Of a stretch of 63,045 nucleotides of DNA, positions 34,977 to 44,702 are shown in pieces; positions within the stretch are counted from its first letter, which is position 1; every line of letters starts with the position of its first letter. The stretch comes from Verrucomicrobiota bacterium (GTDB lineage Bacteria > Verrucomicrobiota > Verrucomicrobiia > Palsa-1439). The stretch is taken from NCBI GenBank assembly GCA_003164675.1, contig PLTX01000025.1, positions 1-63,045 of the forward strand. The letters are read 5' to 3'. The notes beneath the pieces were generated by a model. It had not been told where the DNA came from. It saw only the letters and a program-made list of their open reading frames with translations, and did no database searches. The position numbers and the translations under genes are program-made.

Positions 34977-36395
34977 TCAGGCTGCCGCTGGCGACTTCAG
35001 GTGCGCCGGCTGTTTGACGCTGCCGAGCTCGCCCTTGGCCCGGGTCTGGCGCTCGAAGGTCAACTGCACCTCGCGTTGGTCGTCGCCCGCCTTCGAAACC
35101 GCCACGACGGGCAGCTTGTATTGACCGTCGGGGAACGAATAGTGGAACGAGAACGTACCGTCGCTGCGCAGCTTGATGGGCTTGCCGTCCACGGTGACTT
35201 TCGCGTCGGGCTCGGTCGCGCCGTAGATGATCAACTCGGCGTTGACGGCAAACCAGAATCCCTTCTGGGGCGCCGCCGACCAACTGGAGCCGCTGGGGCT
35301 GAACGCGCTGAACATGCCGGAGCTGAGTTCCTCCAGCATCCGGCGGCGCAGCCACTCGGAGATTTCGAACGATCCCATCTGGATGCGGCGGAAAAGATCG
35401 CCGCCGAGGATGCGCTCCAATTTGGCCGCTTGTTCGGCAGTCCATGGGCCGAGTTCCAGCCCGAGTTTGAAGGGGAACCGGAAGCCAGAGACCTGGAGGC
35501 GATGCAGGGCATCGGCCAGTGCTTCGCCCGTACGCATGTGACCGCGAATGATGTTGAAGAGGTCGCGGAATGGAATATCGATCGGGATGGTGACGAACCG
35601 GGCGGTCGTGTCCGTCGAGACCGCGTCCGGCGGCGTGGTGGCTTCGCGCGAATGGCTGATGACATGGAACTGGCCATCGTGACGCCAGTAGCCGAGTTCG
35701 GCGCGGTAGGTGGTGGCCGCCTTGTTGACGGGGATGTACCAGTTGCGCGAGTCGTGCCCGAGGGTGAGGACCTGGATCGGGTCGCCGTGGTTCTTCTCAT
35801 ACAGGCGCAACAGCAAGCGACCATCGGAGGCCTGGCCGCGGGAGTCGGCCATTTGTTGCCAGCTCAAATCCCAATAGGCATAGAGCCAATGCGGATCACG
35901 CGCGGTGAGAAACAGCCGACCCGTGCCGTAAGCATCGGGCAACTCCCCGAGGTGCTCCTCTTGAAATACCTGGCGCGGAGGCGGCGGGGCTGGTGAGATA
36001 TCGAATTTGTGCGCGGAAAGCTCGGTGGACGGCTGAGTTGCGCCGTTGTCATCGTCGGTCGTGGGCTTGGGTGGCGCGGGAACTTTGAGACGTCGGGCCG
36101 GGCGTTCCAACCGCGATTTGGCGGTTGCCGCGACTTTGGCTACGGCCGTCTCGGGTTCATCGGTTTCGGCGCGACGGCGGACAGCGCGGCGTTTGACAGC
36201 ATCGGCAACTTCTCGCGCGAAGGCGCCGGCAGCCATCGGATGCTTGGCGGCGGAACCCTTGGGTCGCTGATGGGCTTCGTGGATGCGGTCGGCCAACTCG
36301 CCCTTGTTGAGCGTGGAAACCCCCCGCAAACCGAGTCGTTGTGCGATTTTCAGTAGTTCGGTTTTTGTTTTCGCCAATAAATCTGCCTTGTTCAC
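34977..36395 (-). CDS. DUF4912 protein with N-terminal Rho/SAP-like helical domain
   Basis: A 472-residue protein. Residues 1-45 (KADLLAKTKTELLKIAQRLG...LNKGELADRIHEAH) look like the Rho N-terminal/SAP-type helix-extended-loop-helix. A basic and Pro-rich linker follows to about 150. DUF4912 spans about 155-260 (TARDPHWLYAYWDLSWQQM; NWYIPVNKAATTYRAELGYW), which reads as an Ig-like sandwich. Residues about 395-455 (ELIIYGATEPDAKVTVDGKP; DGTFSFHYSFPDGQYKLPV) look like a second Ig-like module of the glucodextranase-B kind. It starts with GTG at 36395 after AGGAGG. Coupling to the GH57 gene suggests a glucan-binding or scaffold role; function unproven. Confidence 0.85.
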   Translation of the reverse strand: MNKADLLAKTKTELLKIAQRLGLRGVSTLNKGELADRIHEAHQRPKGSAAKHPMAAGAFAREVADAVKRRAVRRRAETDEPETAVAKVAATAKSRLERPARRLKVPAPPKPTTDDDNGATQPSTELSAHKFDISPAPPPPRQVFQEEHLGELPDAYGTGRLFLTARDPHWLYAYWDLSWQQMADSRGQASDGRLLLRLYEKNHGDPIQVLTLGHDSRNWYIPVNKAATTYRAELGYWRHDGQFHVISHSREATTPPDAVSTDTTARFVTIPIDIPFRDLFNIIRGHMRTGEALADALHRLQVSGFRFPFKLGLELGPWTAEQAAKLERILGGDLFRRIQMGSFEISEWLRRRMLEELSSGMFSAFSPSGSSWSAAPQKGFWFAVNAELIIYGATEPDAKVTVDGKPIKLRSDGTFSFHYSFPDGQYKLPVVAVSKAGDDQREVQLTFERQTRAKGELGSVKQPAHLKSPAAA

Positions 36396-36664
36396 GGCAC
36401 ATCATCCTCCTGCCTCGGGACCCGAAGCACACCCCGAAGTGCTCGGGGCAACCTTTCTCCAAGCGCGGCGTAGCTTAGAACAGAAATTGCGAGAATGTAA
36501 AAGGATTTTTTGCGAAAATGAAATGGGCGCCTGTTCTTTGTGGCCCAGAGGCAGTTACGTAGGTTTCCGGCTCGATGCGAGCGGGGACAAAAGGTCAGCA
36601 GGCAACCCGCCGAAAATCTCTGAAACGGAACTGTTCCTCCCGAGGTGGCGCAAACCCGCGGGAC

Positions 36665-38587
36665 TTACGGACCGGCTCCCAATCGTGTTAGCGCACTTCT
36701 CGCCCGCGCAAAATCCGGATTGAGCCGTAGCGCCTGCTGGTAGTGCTCGATGGCCTCCGGCGTGCGGCCCAGCTTCTCCAGCTCAAGCCCCAGATTGAAA
36801 TGCGCTTCGACGAGATTGGGGTTGATTCGTAGCGCTTCTTCGTATTCTCCAATGGCTTCCGACACCTTCCGGGCATGCCACAAAGCAACTCCCAAATTGT
36901 TGTGACCAAGCGCGAAATCGGGCTTCAACCGTAGCGCCTGCTGGTACTCTCCGATGGCTTCCGTCAGCCTGCCCATCTTCTCCAGCGCGACCGCAAGGTT
37001 GTAGTGCGCGTCGGCGTAATCAGGTTTGGTTCGCACCGCCTCTTGGAAGTGTCCGATGGCCTCCTTCGGCTTCCCGACCCGCAGCAAGGCGCCGCCCAAA
37101 TTGTGGTGCGCCTCGGCGTAATCGGGATCGATCCGTAGCGCCTGCTGGTAGTGCTCAATGGCCTCCGGAACCTTGCCCAGTTCTTGCAGGGCATTCCCCA
37201 GGTAGTTCTGCGCCTCGGCGTAATGCTCAACGCTCGCCAACAGGTTAAATACCACCGAGAACCCCAACAGTATACCCCAGCCCCAACGCGCCGCACGGCG
37301 CCAAGTCGTGCGGTCAGCCAACACTCGCTCCACCCCCAGGATGCCGATCACAGCCAACAGCACCAGTGTAGGCAGGAAGTCCACTTCGTAGCGGGGATTC
37401 GAGCCGCAGAAAAGCCCGAGTGTCAGCACGCACATCCCGAACAGCAGCGCCGTGGCCGTTACAAACATGCGCAAAACCCTGTACGTCTGTCCCGACCGAT
37501 TCCGCCACGCCACTGGCGCGGCGAGCGCCAGCCATACCAGTGGAATGTTGGTCAGCACACCGAAGCAGTTCGGCAACTGCCCGTAGCCCACCGGCACGGG
37601 GGGTGCGGCGGCTTCGTGTACAAAGGGGAAATGACTGTTCCAACGCGCCGGCTCCAGAAAGTAGATAAGGAAATTGAACCAGAGAAATCGCACACTGAAG
37701 AGCTGTCGTGTTATTTGTCGTTCCCAAGTCAGTTGGTAACGCCATCCGAAATCCAACGGACTATCAAATCGTAATTCATTGTAGAGCATCAACCCCGCAC
37801 CGATCAGCGCCATTGGGACGACCGCCGCCGCCAGCAAAACCCAAACCCGTTGCCGGTCACGCCACGCCTGAACGACCGGCACCAGCAGGATAATCCCGCC
37901 AAACAACAGCGTCGGTCTGGCCCCCACCGCCAAGCCGTACGCCATGCTCGCCGCCGCCAGCCACTGCCACCTCCGTCCGGGCTCGTGCAGCGCACACCAC
38001 ACCGCCCCCAGCGCCAGCATCGTCAGCATATAACCGCAACTGATCGGCACCTCGTAAACATCCGCCTGCGACAGCAGCAATGGCGCGCCGGTCGCGAAGC
38101 CAAGCGCCACCGCGCCGGCGACCACCGCCCAGACGCTCACCTCCGAAAAGTAACGCCGCCACAACGCGCGCAGCAAACCCACACTGGCCAGAAAACCGAT
38201 GGCGCAGAAAATCGCCACGGCCTGTTTGTGAAACAGGTACTTACCGGTCAAAGCTGCGAACGGCCAGAACAATATCAACGCGGGCGTCACCCCGAAGTAC
38301 AGATAGAGATGGCCCTTGTAGTAGCTCATGTCCAGCATCCGGTACGGCCAGTCCTTATAGACTTCATTGGCGACCGGATCGTACGGATCGGCGAGTTGCG
38401 TCAGCCCAAGCGGCACATCCTTTTTCAGGCTGAGATGACCGCCACGGAAACCCTCCACCAAGAGATTGTAGTAACTGTCCGCCGGATTCGGACTCAGTAA
38501 CTCCAGAACACCCGATTCGGCCATGTACGAGTAGGCTCCGACAACCAGCACGCATACTCCGACCAGTACTCTCCACTCATTCTTCAT
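36665..38587 (-). CDS. Membrane protein with C-terminal TPR repeats
   Basis: A 640-residue protein: about ten hydrophobic helices over residues 10-455, then five to six TPR units (YAEAQNYLGNALQELGKVPE; IEHYQQALRIDPDYAEAHHN and similar). The first external loop after helix 1 (SPNPADSYYNLLVEGFRGGH) holds an acidic residue placed as in GT-C transferases, but no confirmed family motif. The ATG at 38587 (MKNEWRVLVG) has GAAAGGA upstream; the frame is open to 38689. The TPR units are nearly identical at DNA level, so length variation by recombination is possible. A similar design recurs at 55368-56843. Confidence 0.82.
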   Translation of the reverse strand: MKNEWRVLVGVCVLVVGAYSYMAESGVLELLSPNPADSYYNLLVEGFRGGHLSLKKDVPLGLTQLADPYDPVANEVYKDWPYRMLDMSYYKGHLYLYFGVTPALILFWPFAALTGKYLFHKQAVAIFCAIGFLASVGLLRALWRRYFSEVSVWAVVAGAVALGFATGAPLLLSQADVYEVPISCGYMLTMLALGAVWCALHEPGRRWQWLAAASMAYGLAVGARPTLLFGGIILLVPVVQAWRDRQRVWVLLAAAVVPMALIGAGLMLYNELRFDSPLDFGWRYQLTWERQITRQLFSVRFLWFNFLIYFLEPARWNSHFPFVHEAAAPPVPVGYGQLPNCFGVLTNIPLVWLALAAPVAWRNRSGQTYRVLRMFVTATALLFGMCVLTLGLFCGSNPRYEVDFLPTLVLLAVIGILGVERVLADRTTWRRAARWGWGILLGFSVVFNLLASVEHYAEAQNYLGNALQELGKVPEAIEHYQQALRIDPDYAEAHHNLGGALLRVGKPKEAIGHFQEAVRTKPDYADAHYNLAVALEKMGRLTEAIGEYQQALRLKPDFALGHNNLGVALWHARKVSEAIGEYEEALRINPNLVEAHFNLGLELEKLGRTPEAIEHYQQALRLNPDFARARSALTRLGAGP

Positions 38588-38935
38588 TGCGCCAGCAGTC
38601 CTTTCTCGTTCGAGAGGGGCACTTGTCCCCCCTTGTAACAGGCCCAGTGGAGTCGGGCAAGATTTCGCACGAACCTTCCACGGAATCACGCGCTGGCGCC
38701 CGCCGCCGCGATTCCATCGTCGTCAGGCTGGCGCGACGCACCCCGTTCGCCTCCGTTGTGTGACATTTGATCGTTTAGCGATTGGTTGATTTGACTCTAC
38801 TATCTGTCTCGGACATCCTTACTGTGCCGTGACAAATACGTGTAATCGGCGTTCGGATCGGTTTGGTGATTGCGCCGCGCCGCTCCCAGCGGCCTGGCTT
38901 TTGACAGGCCGGAGGAGGGGTTATGCAGGCCTCGT
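38588..38935. other. Intergenic region, nothing recognised
   Basis: About 350 bases between two minus-strand genes. It is more A/T-rich around 38760-38870, consistent with the promoter region of the TPR gene. I see no hairpin, repeat or small gene. Confidence 0.4.
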
Positions 38936-40249
38936 TTAGGATTTCAGTGCCTGGGCGATGAGTTCAATGCTGCGGGTGGCAGCCCCGACGTTGGATTCGA
39001 TGACGCGGTGGGCGGCATCGACGATGGATCGTCGGCGGTTGGCGTCCTCCAACAGCTCCTGAACCGCACGGCGGAGGCCGTCGGCGTCCGGGACCTGAAT
39101 GCACGCGCCCTGGGCGACGAACTCGCGGGCAATGGCGCGGAAGTTTTGCATGTTGGGACCGAAGACGACAGGATGACCGCTGGCGGCGGCCTCGACGATG
39201 TTCTGTCCCCCCTCCCCCACAAGGCTTTTGCCGACGAAAATCGCGGTGGCGATTTTGTAGAACCACTTCAATTCGCCGGTGCTGTTGACGATGAGGCAAT
39301 CGTAGGGTTTGGCGGTCAGCTCGAGCCGCGAGTTGATCTCGGATCGGAGGATGAATTTCACCTGTTTGCGTTTGGCGAGGTCAACGACTTCGCGGGTGCG
39401 CTCGACGTGGCGCGGGACGAGCACGAGGAACAAGCGGGGGAACCTGGCACGCAGGTCGGCGAGCAGGTCGAACAGGATTTCCTCTTCGCCGGGATGGGTG
39501 CTACCGGCCACGAGGATCGGTTGCGCGGGCGACACATCGATCTGCTCGAGCAACTGGACGGGATCAACCGATTGCGCGTCGGCGTGGGGCATGGAGATGT
39601 CGTACTTCATGTTGCCGGTCATGTGGACGCGATCCGGTGGCACGCCAACGGCGATGAAATTGGCGGCATCCTCGTGGCTTTGCGCGCACACCAGCGAGAG
39701 TTGGTTGAACACCCGTTGCGACAGCCAGCCCAGCCGTTTGTAGCCCCGTTCGGAGCGGGGCGACATCCGCCCGTTGACAAGAAAGAGCGGAACGCCGCGG
39801 AACGCCCCAGTCCAGATATGGTTCGGCCACAACTCGGATTCAATGAGGACGACGAAGTCCGGTTGAATCAAGCGGTAGGCGCGACGAACGCACCAGGGAA
39901 AATCCTGTGGAAAGTAGAGCAACTCGACGTCTTGGGGCAGGCGCTCGTAGGCCAGCGTGTAGCCGGTTGAGGTGGTCGTGGTCACCACGACTCGCAGGTC
40001 GGGGAATTTTCGCCGCAGAACGTTGATGAACAGGAGCGCGACATTGACCTCGCCCACGCTCACGGCTTGAATCCAGCAGCGGTGCTCCCTCTTCACGGAG
40101 AGCCGCTGCCACAAGTCCTTCGAGTAAAAGCCGAAGCGTTGCCAGAAATTCTCGCGATACTTGCCCCGTTTCCACATTTTGTAAAGGAACAGCGGGCTGA
40201 GGAGGATGAAGCTCAGCGTGTACAGGAGCGTGTACAGAGGTTGGATCAC
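38936..40249 (-). CDS. waaA: 3-deoxy-D-manno-octulosonic acid (Kdo) transferase
   Basis: A 437-residue GT-B enzyme of family GT30. An N-terminal membrane anchor (VIQPLYTLLYTLSFILLSPL) is followed by the family's NFWQRFGFYSKDLWQRL; the catalytic Glu is in WIQAVSVGEVNVALLF; VVVTTTTSTGYTLAYERL, VLIESELWPNHIW and VAGSTHPGEEEILFDLL are diagnostic, and FVGKSLVGEGGQNIVEAAASG binds CMP-Kdo. It adds Kdo to lipid A precursor at the inner membrane. I place the start at the GTG at 40249, which gives the usual WaaA length; the frame continues to 40390 but that part is not conserved. It is the clearest evidence for LPS. Confidence 0.94.
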   Translation of the reverse strand: MIQPLYTLLYTLSFILLSPLFLYKMWKRGKYRENFWQRFGFYSKDLWQRLSVKREHRCWIQAVSVGEVNVALLFINVLRRKFPDLRVVVTTTTSTGYTLAYERLPQDVELLYFPQDFPWCVRRAYRLIQPDFVVLIESELWPNHIWTGAFRGVPLFLVNGRMSPRSERGYKRLGWLSQRVFNQLSLVCAQSHEDAANFIAVGVPPDRVHMTGNMKYDISMPHADAQSVDPVQLLEQIDVSPAQPILVAGSTHPGEEEILFDLLADLRARFPRLFLVLVPRHVERTREVVDLAKRKQVKFILRSEINSRLELTAKPYDCLIVNSTGELKWFYKIATAIFVGKSLVGEGGQNIVEAAASGHPVVFGPNMQNFRAIAREFVAQGACIQVPDADGLRRAVQELLEDANRRRSIVDAAHRVIESNVGAATRSIELIAQALKS

Positions 40250-40388
40250 GTTGGGACAATAGCCAATTTGTCGCGCGGTTGCGAAGCCATTTCTGTTATG
40301 GCGAGGCCTGCTAACAAGACAAAATTGTGCAGGTCGAGACCGCCAAGTAAGGCGGAACCGCGCAGGTACCGCATGGCACGAGAGTTGC

Positions 40389-43148
40389 ATGAAATGTCTA
40401 CGGATGAACGTGGTTCGTGCCAGCGTTTCTCAGCCAGAGGCGGAAGCACCTTGCCCCGATGAGTCCTATTTCCGGTCGTTGATCGAAAACGCTTCGGACA
40501 TCATCACGATTCTGGAGCCGAATGGTGTGATCCGCTACGAGAGTCCGTCGATAGAAGGTATCCTCGGGTACCGGCCGGAAGAGTTGGTGGGATGCAATGT
40601 CTTCGAGTTTATCCATCCTGAGGACATCGCCAGAATCCAGTTAATCTTCCAGGAAGGCCTGCGCCAGAGCGGCGCCATCCGATGCGGCGAGTTCCGCTTC
40701 CGTCACAAGGATGGCTCCTGGCGCGCATTCGAAGCCATCGGCAAAAACCTGCTCGACGATCCCGTTGTCTGCGGGATCATCATCAACTCACGCGACATCA
40801 CCGAGCGGAAGAAAGCGGAAGAAGTGCTGCGGGAGAGCGAAGAGCGTTTCTCGAGCGCGTTTGAGCATGCCGCGATCGGCATGGCGTTGGTCGCGCCGGA
40901 TGGCCGGTGGCTTAAGGTCAACCGGGCGTTGTGCGAGTCGGTTGGATACACGACGGAAGAGCTATTGGGTCGCACGTTCCAAGACATTACGCATCCCGAT
41001 GATTTGCAAGCGGACTTGGGGGTTCTGCGCCAAATGCTCACAGGTGAGTTGCGTACCCACCAGATGGAGAAGCGCTATTTCCACAAACAAGGACACGTCG
41101 TGTGGGTCTTGCTGACCGTCTCGCTGGTGAGAACCGCCGCCGGTCAACCGCTCTATTTCATTGCACAAATCCAGGACATTACCGACCGCAAGCGCAACGA
41201 GGAGCGCCTCCGTCTCCAAAGCACCGCCCTGGAAGCCGCCGCCAACGCTGTTGTCATCACGGAGCGCGATGGCTCGATTCTCTGGACCAATCCCGCATTC
41301 ACAAAGTTGACGGGCTACACGGCGGCAGAAGTTGTCGGTCAGAATCCGCGAGTGCTAAAGTCGGGCGAGCACGACGAGGCCTTCTACCGCAATCTGTGGA
41401 AAACCGTAACTTCGGGGAACGTGTGGCGTGGCGACATGATCAACCGTCGTAAAGATGGCAGTCTCTATAGTGAAGAGATGACGATCACCCCCGTTCGCAA
41501 CGAGCGCGGCGAGGTTACCCACTTCATCGCCATCAAACAGGACGTCACCGATCGCCAGCAGACGGAACGGTCGCTTCGCGAGAGCGAAGAACTTTTCCGC
41601 TCGCTCAGTGCCAGTTCGCCCCTGGGCATTTTCCTGACCGACACCCGTGGGCTGTTCACCTACATCAATCCCCGGTGCCGCCAGATTCTCGGTTGCTCGC
41701 TGATCGAGAGTCAGAACAACGGCTGGACGAAGGTCATCCACCCGGATGACCGTGAGGCCGCCTGGCAGCACTGGCTTGAGTATGTCCAGTCCGCCAAGGG
41801 CGAGTACTCGTACGAGTATCGAATCCAAAACCCTGACGGAACCACGCGGTTCGCCCACGTGCGGGCGGCGCCCCTGCGCTCGGAGGAGCGGGCGTCGATG
41901 GGATTCGTGGGGAGCATCGAAGATATCACCCAGCACCGGCGGTCGGAGGACGAATTGCGGGAGAGCAAACAGAGTCTCGAGCGCGCGTTGCAGGAACTCC
42001 GTGCCGCCCATGATCAGGTCGTGCAGCAGGAGCGCCTGCGAGCGTTGGGCACCATGGCCAGCGGCATTGCCCACGATTTCAACAACGCGCTCGCGGCCAT
42101 TCTCGGTTTCACGGAATTATTGTGCAATCGTCCCGAGAACCTCGCCGACACGAAGAAGACGCTGCGTTACCTGCAGATGATAAATACGGCGGCGCAGGAC
42201 GCCGGGATCGTGGTGAATCGGTTGCGCGAGTTTTATCGCCAGCGGGACGAGGGCGAAGTCTTTGCCCCCGTCGATCTCAACAAGCTGATCGAACAGGCGG
42301 TGTCGCTGACTCAGCCGAAGTGGAAAAACCAAGCCGAGGCCAAGGGCGTTACGATACGGGTCGTGACGGAGTTCGAGCGAATTCGTCCGGTCGCCGGCAG
42401 TGAAGCGGGCCTGCGGGAGGCGCTCACCAACCTGATTTTCAACGCGGTCGATGCGATGCCGCAAGGCGGTACCATCACCGTGCGCACACGTTCCGCCAAT
42501 TCGCGGGTCATCATGGAAGTCGCCGATACGGGCATGGGAATGACGGAGGAGGTGCGCCAGCGTTGCCTCGAACCTTTCTTCACCACTAAGGGCGACCGGG
42601 GCACGGGCCTGGGATTGTCCATGGTCTACGGCATTCTGCAGCGCCACCGGGGCTCTGTCGAAATCGAAACCGCGCCCGGCAAGGGCACGACGTTTCGCCT
42701 GTCGCTGCCGGCCGCGCAGGAGAAGCCCCCGACCTGCAAACGCGACTCCGCGCCAGCGAGCATCCGCCCGTTGCGTGTGTTGTTGGTCGATGACGAAGAC
42801 ATCGTGTGCCAGATTCTCCGCGAGTATCTGGTCGAAGATGGACATGTGGTAGAGACCGCGGCGAATGGTCATGAAGCGCTGGACAAACTGCCGAAGGCCG
42901 CATTCGACGTCGTGATTCTGGATCGCGCCATGCCCGGTTTGAGCGGCGATCAGACAGCCCTCGCCATCAAGGAACTCAAACCCGAACTACCCGTCATTTT
43001 GCTGACCGGTTTCGGGAACATGATGCAAGCCGCCGGAGAGACGCCGCCGGGCATCGATCTCGTCCTAGGTAAGCCCGTGACGATCGCCGGACTGCGATCC
43101 GCGTTGGCGCAGGTCGTGAAGTCTCGCCAGCCTTCGCCCCCCAAGTGA
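40389..43148 (+). CDS. Hybrid sensor histidine kinase: four PAS domains, kinase core, receiver
   Basis: A 919-residue cytosolic protein without membrane helices. Four PAS domains lie at about 26-140, 150-265, 275-390 and 400-515, each ending in a D-I-T-x-R PAC motif. The H-box SGIAHDFNNALAAILG has H562, the N-box is NLIFNAVDAMP and the G-boxes are DTGMGM and GTGLGLSMVYG. The receiver has VDDEDI, D845 in VILDRAMPG and K895 in VLGKPV. The SGIAHDFNN form marks the NtrB-like HK4 group. Redox or ligand sensing by PAS is expected but no haem or FAD ligand is evident. Its kinase-receiver half is a close paralogue of the protein at 57029-58852. GAGAG precedes the ATG. Confidence 0.93.
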   Translation: MKCLRMNVVRASVSQPEAEAPCPDESYFRSLIENASDIITILEPNGVIRYESPSIEGILGYRPEELVGCNVFEFIHPEDIARIQLIFQEGLRQSGAIRCGEFRFRHKDGSWRAFEAIGKNLLDDPVVCGIIINSRDITERKKAEEVLRESEERFSSAFEHAAIGMALVAPDGRWLKVNRALCESVGYTTEELLGRTFQDITHPDDLQADLGVLRQMLTGELRTHQMEKRYFHKQGHVVWVLLTVSLVRTAAGQPLYFIAQIQDITDRKRNEERLRLQSTALEAAANAVVITERDGSILWTNPAFTKLTGYTAAEVVGQNPRVLKSGEHDEAFYRNLWKTVTSGNVWRGDMINRRKDGSLYSEEMTITPVRNERGEVTHFIAIKQDVTDRQQTERSLRESEELFRSLSASSPLGIFLTDTRGLFTYINPRCRQILGCSLIESQNNGWTKVIHPDDREAAWQHWLEYVQSAKGEYSYEYRIQNPDGTTRFAHVRAAPLRSEERASMGFVGSIEDITQHRRSEDELRESKQSLERALQELRAAHDQVVQQERLRALGTMASGIAHDFNNALAAILGFTELLCNRPENLADTKKTLRYLQMINTAAQDAGIVVNRLREFYRQRDEGEVFAPVDLNKLIEQAVSLTQPKWKNQAEAKGVTIRVVTEFERIRPVAGSEAGLREALTNLIFNAVDAMPQGGTITVRTRSANSRVIMEVADTGMGMTEEVRQRCLEPFFTTKGDRGTGLGLSMVYGILQRHRGSVEIETAPGKGTTFRLSLPAAQEKPPTCKRDSAPASIRPLRVLLVDDEDIVCQILREYLVEDGHVVETAANGHEALDKLPKAAFDVVILDRAMPGLSGDQTALAIKELKPELPVILLTGFGNMMQAAGETPPGIDLVLGKPVTIAGLRSALAQVVKSRQPSPPK

Positions 43149-43335
43149 TCTCTCACACATTGACTGTTCAGCTTTGTTTCCGAGCAAGGCTGTCCACGTA
43201 CATGCTGGTGATCATGGACAGGAGAATGGCGGCGGCAAACCGGTACACGCCCTGCGATGGCAATTGTTCCTGTCGTCTTTGCCAACGTCGAACGATGCAA
43301 AGGTGAACGCGCCTGCGCTCCATCCGATGGTCAAA

Positions 43336-43365
43336 AATACCTACGGCTTCAATACCTACGGCTTC
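43336..43365. repeat. Tandem 15-bp duplication at a stop codon
   Basis: AATACCTACGGCTTC occurs twice in direct succession (43336-43350 and 43351-43365). The TAG stop of the minus-strand response regulator falls in the right-hand copy, and the left-hand copy would supply a second in-frame stop five codons later. Confidence 0.8.
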
Positions 43366-43817
43366 ACGGTGCCCGTGGCGCGTTCGCGCAGGTCGCGAAC
43401 CGCGAGGATATACTGGTTCAGGCGTTCCACGTGGTTGGGGACATCCGCCGTCTTGAGCATGGCACGGACGCGAATCAACAGATCCTCCACCTGAAATGGT
43501 TTGCCCACAAAATCATCCGCGCCGGCTGCCATGCATTCTTCGATGCGGCCCCGGGCAGTGAGGGAGGTGACAATGATGACCGGGGTGTTTCGGGTTTCCG
43601 CGCCAGCCCGAATCGCCTTGCAGAACGTCAACCCATTCAACTTGGGCATGTTGATGTCCAAGAGGATCAGATCGGGTTTCAGCGCGAGCGTTTTTTGAAC
43701 GGCGTCCTTGCCGTCGACCGCCGTGCACACCTCCACGTTTTCGGCAACCAGGATGCTTTCGAGAACCTCCCGCATTCCCGAATCGTCGTCGACAACCAGC
43801 ACTTTTCGTCGATTCAC
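43356..43817 (-). CDS. Response regulator, receiver domain only
   Basis: A 153-residue receiver. KVLVVDDDSGMREVL supplies the acidic pair, DLILLDINMPKLNG the phosphoacceptor Asp, VIIVTSL the Thr and GADDFVGKPFQVEDL the Lys. A short helical tail (VERLNQYILAVRDLRERATG) could pair into a coiled coil. The GTG at 43817 has GGAG seven bases upstream and is a better start than the TTG at 43823. It is convergent with the four-PAS hybrid kinase, 207 bases apart, so the two may be partners although not cotranscribed. Confidence 0.88.
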   Translation of the reverse strand: MNRRKVLVVDDDSGMREVLESILVAENVEVCTAVDGKDAVQKTLALKPDLILLDINMPKLNGLTFCKAIRAGAETRNTPVIIVTSLTARGRIEECMAAGADDFVGKPFQVEDLLIRVRAMLKTADVPNHVERLNQYILAVRDLRERATGTVKP

Positions 43818-43943
43818 GGACAAGCTCCACTTATGTCTGAATATACACAGCTACAGCGTCTGCCCACACAAGACAAGATTCTCCGTGTGGTCTATCACAA
43901 ACAGTTCACAGGAAAATGGATGCTAGCGTATCAGAAACGATCG

Positions 43944-44702
43944 TCACCCCCCCCAATGGCCGCCGATCCACACACCGCTGCCACCCCGACGTTCCCAGTG
44001 GCCACCGATCCACAGGGCGCGGCGATGTGGAGGCCATGCCCAACGACCTCGCACCCACACCCATCGCCCGCCGTACCACGTCCACGAGCCCGCGATCCAG
44101 ACGTAGCCTGGAGCGGGAGCTGGGTAGTATTCCTCCACAATGGGCGGCGGAGGAGGCTGTGCCACTTCGACCGCTTCGTAAGACCCCGAGCTATCGGGTG
44201 GTGGCGGCGCTGAACTGTAGCCGCTGGCGGTATTGATCATAAAATCAATGACTTTCTCGCTGACACCCGCATCCTTGAGGTCAATGATCTCCGCCGTACT
44301 CAATTGATACACCGAATGCGAATTGCGAATCTGGCTGATGATGACTTCGTCACTGACACCGGCCTTGGCCAACTCCTTGACGTCAGCCAACCCGAGCGGT
44401 TGCCCCTGTTCGACGCGTTGCCACGTCGCGGGTGACTCCTGTTGAATGCGCGCTCGTTGCTGCTCATCAATGGAATGGCCGATGACGCCTCCCGTGAGAG
44501 CCCCGACGGCAGCCCCGATCAGCGCGCCCGCGCCGGCGTTATGGCCCGCCGCGTTGCCAATGATCGCACCCGTGCCGGCACCAATGGCACCGCCGGCCAG
44601 CGCGCCCGTGGCCGTATTGTCTGGCCGCCCTTCGGGTGTGTAACACCCCGTCAAAACAACCCCGGCAGCCAGGACTGTAACAACCAAAGAATTTGTTTTC
44701 AT
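43944..44702 (-). CDS. Glycine-zipper lipoprotein with YXWGXW-like C-terminal repeats
   Basis: A 252-residue envelope protein. The signal peptide ends in the lipobox LTG|C (about residue 20). Residues about 33-80 are glycine zippers (ATGALAGGAIGAGTGAIIG; AGALIGAAVGALTGGVIG), which pack in or on membranes. A helical module follows with two related units (VKELAKAGVSDEVIISQI and IIDLKDAGVSEKVIDFMI). After a Pro-rich linker the end is Trp/Gly-rich (GYVWIAGSWTWYGGRWVWV; WIGGHWERRGG), like YXWGXW repeats. A strong GGGAGGGAG lies before the ATG. It is probably an outer-membrane or stress-related surface lipoprotein; no defined function. Confidence 0.82.
   Translation of the reverse strand: MKTNSLVVTVLAAGVVLTGCYTPEGRPDNTATGALAGGAIGAGTGAIIGNAAGHNAGAGALIGAAVGALTGGVIGHSIDEQQRARIQQESPATWQRVEQGQPLGLADVKELAKAGVSDEVIISQIRNSHSVYQLSTAEIIDLKDAGVSEKVIDFMINTASGYSSAPPPPDSSGSYEAVEVAQPPPPPIVEEYYPAPAPGYVWIAGSWTWYGGRWVWVRGRWAWPPHRRALWIGGHWERRGGSGVWIGGHWGG

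Noticed and set aside
36665-38587. TPR DNA repeats as a separate tandem-repeat locus
   Set aside because: The repeated 102-base pattern is explained by the protein's TPR units, so it is described with the gene.
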